The notes under the pieces: generated by a model
The model's input: the letters and a program-made list of their open reading frames with translations, nothing else
What the model was told of the DNA's origin: nothing
The model's database searches: none
Program-made: the position numbers and the translations under genes
Part shown: positions 1 to 10,700 of the stretch, piece by piece
Layout of the letters: each line of letters begins with the position of its first letter
How positions within the stretch are numbered: position 1 is the first letter of the stretch
Source of the DNA: Aculops lycopersici
Lineage: Eukaryota > Arthropoda > Arachnida > Trombidiformes > Eriophyidae
Reading direction: 5' to 3'
Length of the DNA: 64,000 nt
NCBI GenBank assembly: GCA_015350385.1
Contig: WNKI01000002.1
Location: 1,881,643 to 1,945,642 of the forward strand

Positions 1-849
1 GGAATTTGTCGGTTCATTTTGGTCGGCCTCTAGGATTGGCTCTCCAAACTCTCGACTTGAGCAAACTGATTGGAAGGTCCGAGTCGCTGGCCACGCCCAC
101 TCGGCTAACTCACGTGCAACTTGGCCCGCTTTGGTCGTGATCTGTTTGATCGGACCAAATAAAAGACGCCAACCAGAGGGAAGGATTAACGTCATTTTCT
201 TGAGGCGCCCTAACCATTTGGCGCCGCGTTGCAAGATGTCGGCGCCGAGTGACGATTAAAGGTGATGAGTATACAAATGGAGGTACAATAAATGGAATTA
301 CATTACATAATTGAGTGAAGATTATTTACAATTGAGAAGACAACTGCGGTGAACTTCGCCTTTCCGCGACTCAAGTCTGGTGCCGCCGAGCCAAGGGATT
401 GCGCAACTGCAATTTGGCGGCGGCACGAGGCAAGTCGCTGCACGGCGACTCTACCGATCAACTGGGCAACTAACTCTACCCTAGTGCGCCGATTTGTGGC
501 CCACCGGCGCGCCGCTAGGCCACCTCGAGTGCCAGTCTACCGAGCGGCTAATCCGGAAGCCGGAGGAGCGTCGGCGCGTTCGGCCACCAGTTGCCCGGAT
601 GTGACAGTGGTAATTCGTGTTGGTTTGTGTGTGATTTGTATTGCTTGCGTGTCTCTGATGTCGCTGCGGACAGTCTTGGCTTGAGTGCTCGCTGGTTGGT
701 GTCCTCCTGTTCAGCAAGTGGGACCATCGGTCCCAGTTTATCCGGTCCAAGTTTCCACTCGCTCGGCTGACTAGAATAAAAAGGTAATCTAATGACGACT
801 ACAACTACACAGTTTCTATTTACACTTGCATTCTTCCGCTCCCGTGAGC
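1..849. other. Intergenic, 3' flank of scramblase gene
   Basis: No coding region is supported here. The open frames present lack recognisable domains and overlap one another on both strands. The stretch lies downstream of the minus-strand scramblase stop codon, so its right-hand part probably includes that gene's 3' untranslated region. No clear poly(A) signal could be assigned. Confidence 0.5.
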
Positions 850-1931
850 TCAGCACCTGGTTAGCTTCCAGCGCCTGCGGTCGCGCTCGAAGTAGAAAAA
901 GTCCATCATGAAGCAAGCAGAGAGTAGTAGCAACTTGTGGCGCGCCTCCAAGTTTGCCTCGAACTCAACGCCGAACAACTGGTCGCGGCTGCTCGCCGGC
1001 CAACCGGTTGCCTGGCCGTCCGTTTCCTCGGCGGCTTCCGAGTCGCGCGCGTCCCAGGAGCGGGTGATGGTGGCCACCTGTTGACGTGTCTCGGCGCTGA
1101 GCACGCGGAACTGGCTGTTGGCGCAGATGCAGGTGCAGAGTAGCGGCGTGCAACAGAAACGACAAGAGCTAGGCTCAAGCAGGAGGCTCGGCGACTTGGG
1201 CGTCTGCTGCAGATCGTAGATGGCGAATCTCGGGTGGCCGAAGAAGGTGAAGAGCTGCCTAATGGAGCCGACGGGGTTGTCTTCGGGCGACTCGATGCGC
1301 ACGGCATTTGAGTAGCAACAAAATCTGCTTACTCTGAAGGGCTTCCTAAATCTGGCAACCACTTCCTCGCCGTGAACCAGTTGCACGTTGTACTCTCGGT
1401 CGGAGCCGAAGCAGCAGCGTTCGCAGCAGTTCGAGTCTAAGCATCGGGGAGAGATCAATGGAAGTATTGGTTAGCATTGGTGATTGATAGTTGTATTGTG
1501 AGGATTCGATGCATATGACTTGAATGCAGAAACTTACTTTCGACCGCCTTGAGCACTGGACTGCCGTCCTTGGCGCGCACGGTGTACGTGTTGCTCGACT
1601 CAAAGCCGCAGCAGGTAGACGTGGGCTCGGCGCGCTGCCGAACCAAGAGCGCAGCCTGCCGCTCGAGCACTGAAAAGGCCGGGTGCACGCTGTAGGTGAC
1701 ATTCTGGTCCTCGGGTGCCACTCGACTTGAGGTTCCGCCTGGCTGGTTGGTGATGGTGGAGTCCAGTTGCGTTGGCTGGAGGTGCTGGTGTTGCATTGGC
1801 GGCACCGGTTGCTGAGTCATCGGAATCGACGAGGTGTCGATGAGCAAATCCGACTGGCCGTTCGTGGGGCCGCCGGGCGAGTTTAGTTGGGACTCGTGAA
1901 TTGTGTAAATGGTTTGCTGGTGGCCGCTCAT
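850..1931 (-). CDS. Phospholipid scramblase (PLSCR family), two exons
   Basis: Membrane protein expected to move phospholipids across the bilayer in a calcium-responsive way. The exons are 1931-1538 and 1436-850, joined with GT/AG ends; the 101-bp intron removal keeps the frame (GAA A|AC TCG) and gives 326 residues, the usual scramblase length. A proline/glutamine-rich N-terminus of about 70 residues leads into the scramblase barrel, with the cysteine-rich stretch (NSNCCERCCFGSDRE), the FFGHPRFAIYD segment and CRFCCTPLLCTC. The C-terminal hydrophobic helix LLLLSACFMMDFFYFE is the family hallmark and precedes a short basic tail. The start at 1931 is the first ATG of the open frame. The family is certain; which paralogue is not. 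Known: the family binds Ca2+ near the C-terminal helix. Inferred: plasma-membrane location. Confidence 0.93.
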
Positions 1932-4900
1932 CGTGTTGCACTTTTGTTGTTGTTATGTGAATGTGAATGTGAATGAGAATGTGAATGTAAGATTGGTGCG
2001 TGCGATATGGATGCTCTTTGAGTGGCGCGCGGCTCTCTACCTGGCGACGCTGGTGGACAATGGTCAGTGCGGACTGTGATTGTTCAAGAAGTAACACTCG
2101 AGTTTCTAGCGGACGATTCAATTTCTTCTCTTAAAATTTTTTGAATTTATGGACAACTAAAATTGTTCTTCTTTCTTCTGCTCGGTGACTCTTTTTTGAA
2201 TTTTGTTTACTTTGGTGTCATGAGCAAGCTTTTCTTGTAAATTTGGACTTTTGATTGATCTGGTTGCTCGAATTTGAGTGCCACTTGCCTGCTGCTGGTG
2301 GAAAATCGGTCCCTCTTTCTTGCTCGCTTCTATTGAGCTTCTGACTGGAGGACAAATTTGATGGCCTCGTCGAGGTGATTATATGGAACTTGGCTTTCAC
2401 GTAATGAAAATATCGATTTCGGCCGCCAGCGCGATACTCTGAGTGACGAGCCCCTTTGTCGTCTCGTTGGTGGACTTGGTTCGCAAATAAAAGTAAAAGT
2501 TGAGCAACTGGAAGTTGGAATTTGTTCTGCTCGTGGACTTTCGACTGAAGAGAAGTCGATAATTGGCATCAGTGAGCTGGCTAAATAAATTGAAAATAAA
2601 TGTTAACTTCTGCTGGAAGTGGCGCGCCGAGTTTAGATGATGATGACAACAACAAAGTTACTCTGCGGAGGTTGGCAAGTGGGAGCAGCCAAGGGAAAGG
2701 AAGCTGACAAACGAGCGAAGGCTTCACTAGCTCCTCTGGTCGCTATAGTCGCCGCTTGCGTGTTGGCCAGCGTTGCGAAGAATTGCAAGCCTTGTGTGCT
2801 ACACTCACCGCTAGTGAGGCCGGCCAGTGTTCCACTTGAAACGATGCGAGCGAGAGAAACGGACACGATACTGCCACTGTGGCCGTGCCAACAACGAGGA
2901 GGGGGCACAGTGGTCGATTTATTATTATACTGCAGGCAGCGAACTGCGTGACGCTTGGCAGATTGCCACCGACTGTGCGCGTCGCTTACGGCCACGGAAC
3001 AGAGACGAGCGCACCCATTACGCAAAGAGCAGCGAGCCGCAACACTGCAACATCCACGAGCCACAGCCACCGAAACCACTGGGCGTCTCCCCTGCGAACC
3101 TCTCAGCGTTAAGCAGTAAGTGGCGACCATCGACCATCGCTTCGGCCTCAATGTTTTCTTTTGTTGTCGCTCAACTGCTCACTTCTACTCCTCCATTCGG
3201 CGGCCTCAAGTCTAAAGTCGCGCAAGTGAAACAAGTGGCCTGATGGATTTGCGCGCGCCGGAAGTGAGTCAGTTGCCTGAAATAGAACCGAAACTTCTCC
3301 CACGACCACCACTGCGATCGCGAGACTCAACTCTCTCTCTCTCTCTCCCGCCTCTTTGTTGGCTCTAGGCGGCAAGTTGGCGCTGATTTGCTCGGCGGCC
3401 AGTGGGGAATTTGCGCCACTTTTCGTTGCATAACAAAATAAAGAGGCTCGAGCGCCTCCTAAAAGGCAGGCGTCGCGGAGGCAGGAGGCGCGTAGAAGGG
3501 ATTGCTGTTGGTCTGGCTAGCAAACTTAAAGTTGCCTCCAACAAACAACACCACGAGCAGCGTGCATTCCTCGGCACGAGTAACTCCTTTGCCCTTCCCG
3601 ACTTTTTCTTTCGCTTGTCGGGGGCGCCGGTGAGTCGCTGGCAAGGGGGCGGCACTTTGATTTCGGTTGGCCAGCGACTTTGGGCCACTAGAAGTGGAGG
3701 CAATTTTGTACCTCGATTCGTCTTCGAGATTCAAATTGAAATTCGAAAAGTCGAAGCAGTTGGGAGCGCAAAAAGTGCAGAGACCCAGTTGAGTGGCGAA
3801 CAAAGAGAAATGAAATTGCTCTTCGTGTTTTTTGTTTCCATCCACCGAAAGTCTCGTCTCGTCTCGTCTCGTCGCGGCCGTCGGTTGGAGCGAGTTCCTC
3901 TGGCCGACGGTTGCACTTGCACTCTGCCTTCTCTCTCTTCTTTCTGGCAACAAGTGGGCAAAGTTTGGGCGCCACGGTCACTCGAAGGGCAACAGAAGTG
4001 AAGCAACAGCAGCAAAAAACGGCGACACACACACGCGAATGTAGCTGAGTGGCCGCACGACACTCAGGTAAACTGGCCGGTCAGGTAGAGGCGCGGGCAG
4101 TTGGCGTTGGATGCACCTGAGCGAGTAGCAACCGCCGCCGCCGACGACGACGACGACAATGAACTCGCACTTGTGGGAGGAGGCCCGAGCGCTGGGCTGC
4201 GGCTCGCGTTGGGTTTTGGTGGGGGCAAGATAATGGGCCAATGGAAATACCTGCGCCTCTCCGCCCACCGGGAGCCAGCGACGCCCCCGAGCCGCACGAT
4301 GACCTCTGCTGACAATTAACTTTGCGCTGCGGCGAGTGGGCGCCGACTTCCACGGCCACTTGCTGGCAAATTAGATCGGATTAGTGGAGTGCGGCTCGTC
4401 GGTGGAAGCGGGCGGCCAGGTGAGCGGCCGAGAGCAACCAAAACTTGCTCGTTTCTCTCCCTCTCCCTCNNNNNNNNNNNNNNNNNNNNNNCTGCTGATT
4501 CAAAAAAGGCGACCAACGGCGAAGGAACTTTGGCCCGGACGCGCGAAGAGAGCAAACACAAATCAGCGGCCGGGCTTCGTGACGTCGGCGCGCCGTGAAC
4601 TCCAGCGACGGCAAAGTCTCGGGGCAAGAGGGAAGCCAACGGAGCGGCCACTTGTTGGCTTTGCCGTGTTTTCTCTCCAGTTGTTGAGCGCGTTGCCGCC
4701 CACAACAAGCGGCCACTTGGCAGACTCCTCTCGCCAAAGTCACAATCTAGACTGGCCAACTGGCGGCCACGCGAGAGAAGGAGACAGTGGAATAGAGAAA
4801 GAGGGGCGCTCGCTCAACTCGTTGCTCACTTGGCGCTCCACGCGAGCGGCAATCCGATACTGCAACTCGCTCGACAGGTTCACGCGGAGGAGTGCAAATA

Positions 4901-5555
4901 CTGAGGTGTGCATACTGCAGAGCGGAGCGGACTCTTCGTGGCATGCATGTTTCAGCGACTTTAGTGGAGGAGGCGGATGGCGGCGGCGGCGAGGACGACC
5001 ACGACGACCACGGCAACAGCAGAGTTGCACGCCAGGGGCAACTTTTCTGACTCCTTTCATGTTACGTAACTGCGGAGCAGAAGTGGAAGTCAAAGTCAGA
5101 GTCGGAGCTGAAGTTGAAACAGAATTTTAGGCGGTGGCAACAGAAACAGGGCAACAGACAGAGCAGCCGACTGGCCACGAGACTTTGAGTAGGAGGATGG
5201 TCACTGGGTAGGCGACTAACGAGTTGGAGTGGAAGGGTTACGAGACTAGCTAATGGATGCTGCGGCTGGTCGTTTCTAGCTCGACGTCGAGCCTCGTTCG
5301 TCGCTGAGTGTTATTTCTGTTCTGTATAAACATATATATATATAAATATACAAGTGTGTGTGTGTGTGTGTTACAAAACTAATTTGAACTATTAATTCAA
5401 ACTCATGGTCAATGGCACGGCCACTTGTAGCTCCTCGAGTGGAAACGAGTTGTCCCGAGCGGGTTAATTCTAGTTTGCTCTTTAAACTCTGACTATGATT
5501 CTGAATCGTTGAGCGTCCGAATATCCGAGTTGAGATTCATTTAGTTTGGCCAAGA
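1932..5555. other. Long intergenic region with simple repeats and a gap
   Basis: About 3.6 kb with no gene I can support. It includes the likely promoter and 5' untranslated DNA of the scramblase gene. Simple repeats are visible: a TC run at 3331-3348, a TCTCG pentamer repeat near 3850-3876, CGCCGC/GACGAC triplets near 4131-4158, a TA run near 5331 and a GT run near 5354-5371. The frames of 80-250 codons in this GC-rich DNA overlap on both strands and show no domain; one even runs through the gap. Confidence 0.6.
4470..4491. other. Assembly gap (22 N)
   Basis: Run of 22 undetermined bases directly after a pyrimidine-rich CTCTCCCTC tract, so the gap probably hides a collapsed simple repeat. 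Confidence 0.95.
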
Positions 5556-6680
5556 TCATCGGCCGTCCACTTGATGCGTCGGCGCCAGGATCGCCGCCGA
5601 CTTGAGTTTCCTAAGTCGGTGTTCCTCGCGCCGCCGGCCACTTGGTTGCTCACTTTGGACGTTACCACCTGTTGACTCGGACTCGTGGGTGCGCATGTGT
5701 CGCGTTATCATGTCGCGCCGACACGCGCTATAGGCACAGTGTTTGCATTGGTAGGGTTTCTCGCCGGTGTGAGTGCGCTCGTGCGTCGACAGGTGGTCGC
5801 TGCGACTGAACACCTGGAGACACTTGGAGCATTGATAGGGTTTGAGTCCCGTGTGGAGGCGCGAGTGTCTCGTCAGCATGTCCGAGCGGGAGAAGGAGCG
5901 ATTGCAGTGGGTGCACAGGTGACTTCGGGGCGCCTTTGTCTTGGCGCCCGAAGTGGAGCCGTTTGCTGTCCGACGTGCCGCCCGCTGGATACCCGATGAT
6001 TTTGAGTTGACGCCGACGGACGCCAGTCTCTGGGCGCCCGACGAGGATGAGATCTCTTGGTCGTGGTCCCGTGTGCTCACTTGGCTTGTCGAATCAATCA
6101 CTTGGTGCTTGTGGTCGAGGTGACCAGTTGCAGCCGCGGCCGCTGCAGCCGCCGCCACCAAGAGCTGGTGCTCTAGAGAGCCGCTTCCGTTTCCGGTTCC
6201 GTCACTTGAGGGCGACACTGAGCAGGTTGAGGTTGTGGTTGAGGTGGAGCAACTAGAGCGGCGACACAGTGAGTTGAGCTGAGGCGTGGAGCTCGTGATG
6301 CTGATGCTTTGGAATTTAGACTGCTGAGTGCCACTTGGATCGTTATTGGTATTGTTATTGTTTTTGTTTACTTCTTGCGCGCTGGTTGCGTAATTTATCA
6401 GATCCAAGCTGTCCTTGTGGTTGCTGGTCAATCTGGCGAGCTGCTGGCTCGAGTTCTCCTGACTCGAGCGCGTCGACAAATCTAGCGGCTGGTGGTGGTG
6501 GTGGTGGCTGGGGTTGCTAGCTCGCGTTTGCCGCTGATGCTGCAAGGTGGTTGCTTGCAAGAACTCCATTTGGTCGAGAGTCGCTGGATAGTAATTGAAT
6601 TGTTGGCTATACTGTTGCTGTTGCTGTTGCTTGTACTGGCTGCCCAAGTGGCCGGCGAGCGCGAGCAAGTCCAGCAGCAT
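5556..6680 (-). CDS. klu: Klumpfuss/EGR-type three C2H2 zinc-finger transcription factor (5' end uncertain)
   Basis: Nuclear DNA-binding regulator. Three tandem C2H2 fingers lie near the C-terminus (about 5660-5935), with RSD recognition helices (SRSDMLTRH, SRSDHLSTH) followed by a diverged third finger reading CRRDMITRHMRTH, joined by TGEKPYQC-type linkers. That combination matches insect Klumpfuss, a WT1/EGR relative. The N-terminal part is low complexity: polyglutamine, a histidine run, a nine-alanine run and serine tracts. A PLDLS motif matches the CtBP co-repressor binding site. The ATG at 6680 is the first in-frame one, giving 374 residues. The frame stays open to about 6760 and a CTTTCAG/TTTAG acceptor-like sequence lies there, so an upstream exon is likely; Klumpfuss proteins are usually longer. 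Class is very sure, orthology moderately so. Confidence 0.85.
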   Translation of the reverse strand: MLLDLLALAGHLGSQYKQQQQQQYSQQFNYYPATLDQMEFLQATTLQHQRQTRASNPSHHHHHQPLDLSTRSSQENSSQQLARLTSNHKDSLDLINYATSAQEVNKNNNNTNNDPSGTQQSKFQSISITSSTPQLNSLCRRSSCSTSTTTSTCSVSPSSDGTGNGSGSLEHQLLVAAAAAAAAATGHLDHKHQVIDSTSQVSTRDHDQEISSSSGAQRLASVGVNSKSSGIQRAARRTANGSTSGAKTKAPRSHLCTHCNRSFSRSDMLTRHSRLHTGLKPYQCSKCLQVFSRSDHLSTHERTHTGEKPYQCKHCAYSACRRDMITRHMRTHESESTGGNVQSEQPSGRRREEHRLRKLKSAAILAPTHQVDGR

Positions 6681-7782
6681 CAGTCTCGACTTGCTGGCCA
6701 CTTCCTCTTCGGTCGCTGGCTTCCTGTCTTGGATTAACTTGAGCTTGACGAGGCTAAACTTTCAGGTGCTTGCTTGAGTCTTGAGTTGTTTCCCCAACTT
6801 GGGACTTGCACTTTTGCTTCACTCGGCTCACTTCTGGTCTCCGATTTGCCTGATACTAACTTGGACTCTGCATCGCGAGTTGCCAGTGCCGCCTGCCAGT
6901 CGGCGACTTGTTGATCTGCGGCGAGCGGCGTTTATTGAAATGCAAGCACAAGTTGCAGGCCTCGTGTTTGGCTCTCCGCTTTTTGAAAGCTTCCTTCTCT
7001 TCGTGGACGTCGATGTTGGCTGCTTGCGCAGGAGACGCGCCGTCTGCATGAGTCCACGAGAAAATCAGTTGCGCAGAGGCCAGCCGAGGAAGCGCAACAG
7101 GCGGCCATCGTTGGCCGGGCGGATTCTGTTGCGTTGGCGTCGCTTGCGCCCCCTCGCGGTGCCGCGCTCGCATGCTCCGCATTGTCTCTCCCAGCTCGCA
7201 AATTTCATCCGAAAAACCTCCAAGTCGGCCACTCTATTTCCGTTCGGTGGTTGCCTAATCTCAGGCTGGGCGTCGCTTGTTAAAATGGCCGCCAAAGTCT
7301 CCGGCTTCCTGGGCGGTGGTCAGCTCAAAGTGGCGGCCAGCTCGTGGCATCAAGATGAGCTCAAAAACCCTGTTACCTGGCCGTGTTTGCTCTCTATCCC
7401 ATTGGCTTCTTGGAGCCGGCGCCGGTCCAGCGAAAGTGGGGGACGCAGCGAGTGGGGGCGGCGCTCGCGCTCAGTCGGTTCTGGAGGGGAGAATAATCCT
7501 TTGCGGGGAGTTAATGCGGGGAATTGAATGGAGCGAAAAAAAGAAAGCTGCTGAACCAAGGAAAAAAGATGGCGACAACCAGGCTCTTCGCTCGTGTTAT
7601 TTGCTGGGCGTTTGCATCTTAAAAACATGTGCTTCTCCAACAGGCGACCTCGTCGCCATCTTTGTCATCTTGACACGAGTCATGGTGACAGACATTTGAT
7701 TCAGTTTCCTCCGAGTGACATGTTATAATTGCAAACTCGATTATTCTGTTACCAATTAGTCCTATTACATGCAACCCCCAGA
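6681..7782. other. Intergenic/promoter region between divergent genes
   Basis: About 1.1 kb between the minus-strand zinc-finger gene and the plus-strand giant secreted protein. It probably holds both promoters and the 5' leader exons. A CCCCCAG splice-acceptor-like sequence ends at 7782, directly before the ATG of the large gene. A 248-codon frame here (6781-7527) has no domain and an arginine-rich, out-of-frame look, so it is not called. Confidence 0.5.
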
Positions 7783-10700
7783 ATGACTCCTCTTCTCTGC
7801 CCACTAGTGGCCCTATTATTGCTGCTAGCTGCGGGCGCGTCCATTCAGCAACAACCTGCACCTCGGCCGCCGCCACCAACCCAGCCATGTCCACGTGCAA
7901 TTCGAGTCAACACCAATTACCAGTTTCGGAATGCGCTTCACTTCATCTGCCTCCAGGCGCCAGGTCCAAGTTCTAGGCCGCGACTCGAGGTCATTGATTA
8001 CTACAGTCGGCAGGTGATTTTGTCGCGCGAAGTGGACGAGTTTGGCACAAACCAGCTCGCCAGCTTCGTAGACGACGACGGCAACCTGCGAATTCTCATC
8101 GCCGTTCCCGATCGTGTCAATGGAACTTCCCTCTACTCGATCGACCAGTCGGGCCGCTTCCTCGATGAGACTCACACAATCAACACTCAGCTTGTGGGCG
8201 CAATGAGCATATGGAAGCTGGAACTCAACTTTGAGTGGCAACTGGCCATCGCAAACCAACCCACCTACTTGGGTCTCGAGGATAGAAGCTCGGCCTCTTT
8301 ATCGGGCCGCAATCTTGTGCCCGATCCGAAGCCCATCATCTCCCTTCACAGTTGGCGCTCCACTTACTTCGACTCGTATCAGCTGATCAAGATGGAACAA
8401 GACGGACGGATCAACAAGTTGGAACCGATGCACATTGGCGACATCGAATTCCTTATTGTGGCCATGGAATCGAAGCAAAGCCACGACGAGTCGGTGGGCG
8501 CCGGCCAATTCTACCGCCACCAGCAAGAGCCAACCCATTCGCACATTTACAAGTTGGACTTTGGCGACGGAGATCTCAACTGGCAGCACTACCAGAGATT
8601 GCAAACTAAACTTGCGCTGGACGTCAAGTCGTTTGCAATCAAACACAGAAACTCCCTCCAAATGGACTACTTTATTGCTCTTCTTGGCCAAATGGACTTG
8701 GGCGACACGCAACAAAATCAATACGCAATGCACCCAAACTACAACTTAACTGACGCCGAGGCTTACGGTTTGATCATTTACAAGTTTCTAGGCGACAAGT
8801 TTGTCAAAATCCTCCACACGCCTCAACCGACGACCACCAAGTTGGACACAATAACATATGGTACCGGCGACTCTTACGTCATTCTCGCGCTACTCTCCCA
8901 ATGGACCAACCAAGTCAACTTGTATTTGTTTGACGGACTAACGTTGAATGTCATTCCAAGTCCAATTGTAAATCGGGCGCCTCAGGTTCCCATGCCACCG
9001 CGACGATACGCCGGCCAACCGCCGCATTACGGCCGCTACCAGCGAACGCTCGACTCGCCCTCGGATCTCCATTTGTTTATGGTGCCGCCGGCCACTTCGA
9101 CAGGCAACTCGACATTTGCGCCCACCACTGACAGTTCAGTCAAACGAACGCTCGAGGATCTGGCGCCAGTGAGTCCGGTGCTGGCCATTTCGTGGTCGGA
9201 CGGCTCACAGGACAACAACGAGCTCACCGGGCCCATGTCGCCGGTTCCGAGCAAGAGCCCAACTGAAACCTTGATCCAAATTCCAATCGACGAGATGATC
9301 AGGCGCCACGAAGAGCAGGCCGCGGCGGCACCGGCGCAACAGGTTGGCCCAGATTCGAGTCATACCAAGAGAAACTTTGACAACTCGGGCTTCGAACTCT
9401 TGGCCTGGTGCAAGGCAACCATCAACTCCATCCTCCTCGACGACTTCGACTCGTCGGCCGCCAAACTGATTGAGTTGCCCAGAGTTGACCAGCGACGACC
9501 CATACAACTAAATGGGGATCTGATCATTGAGGACGACTTGCATGTGACCAATCTGCTCTACGCCCCGCGAGTTTTAGAACAAGTTCAGGGACGACCACCT
9601 GAGATGATTGAAGAGTCGCCCTCGGATTACACAATGATCTTCAACCAAATTGGGGCAGCGCACAAAGAGATAGATCAGGTGAAGAGGATGGTGGACAACA
9701 TTTTGGTTGACGACGACACTATCCAGAACGTATTCACGCCTCTCCACTTCGAGTCCATTGTTGTCGAGTGTGCAAATCCCATGATGAACCCGAGATTTCA
9801 GCAGGCTGTTTACCTGAATCCCCAATGCGCTCATGTCGATGAAATTAGAACAATCCGCATGAACAATCGCGACATAAGTAACATTCAACGCCAGGCTCTT
9901 CTAACTGGCCGCTCAATGGTCATCAGCAAGGACGTGAGATTTGAACACTTGATCCTCCATGGATCCGTCAAAATTTTGGGCCGCCTCAATGGAATCCCCG
10001 TGCAAGATATAGTCTTTGGTCGTGGGCCGTCGGTGGGTCCAATCACCGGCCATAAAAACTTCCGCGGCGGTTTGTTTACTAACGCCCGATTGAATGTTGA
10101 CTTTTGGAACAACTACCGCGTGTCGCGTGAAAACTACCTCACCTCAAGCGGCGACCAAAGAATCGATTCGAGTCTTAGATTCACTGGCATTATCGTGGAT
10201 CCGGCGGCGCGTTGGACTCCCCAGGGTCCGGCTGTCCTGTCATCGCGCATTGAAAGGCTCAATGGCCTTCATCTGGATGCTCACTTGAGTCAAATTTCGG
10301 TGGCCAACGAGAAGAACACCTTCGATGCTCCGATTCAATTCGATGAACTTATACTCAACGGTGAAGTTCAATTACTTCAAAACTGTCACTTGTCTTCCAT
10401 CAACTTGGAGGACATATGGCTCCACACGATGTTCAAATATGCGCCACAAAATATCACATACCCCATCTACTTCGCCAGCGACGTGCACATTTCTTATGGA
10501 GGCGATTTGGTCGTCGGTGGCTACATCAATGGAGTTGGTCTAAGTCCCGGTTCAGTCTACATGCGAGATGGCAACTACACCATTTCAAATCCAGTTCTAT
10601 TCGAGAAAGATGTGAGCATCAATCGATTGCATCTGGAAATGGCTCTCAACGGAATACAAGTGCTCAAGAGCAACCCCATCGGTGCACCCGAATTGGCAAT

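Noticed and set aside
3402..4063. Overlapping 100-200-codon frames on both strands
   Set aside because: Mutually overlapping, low complexity from a TCTCG repeat, no homology recognised.
4384..5130. 248-codon plus-strand frame
   Set aside because: Runs through the N gap, has no domain, and overlaps long frames on the other strand in GC-rich DNA.
6781..7527. 248-codon plus-strand frame before the giant secreted gene
   Set aside because: Composition is arginine/serine-rich without any domain and it has a non-ATG start; it looks like untranslated leader or promoter DNA.
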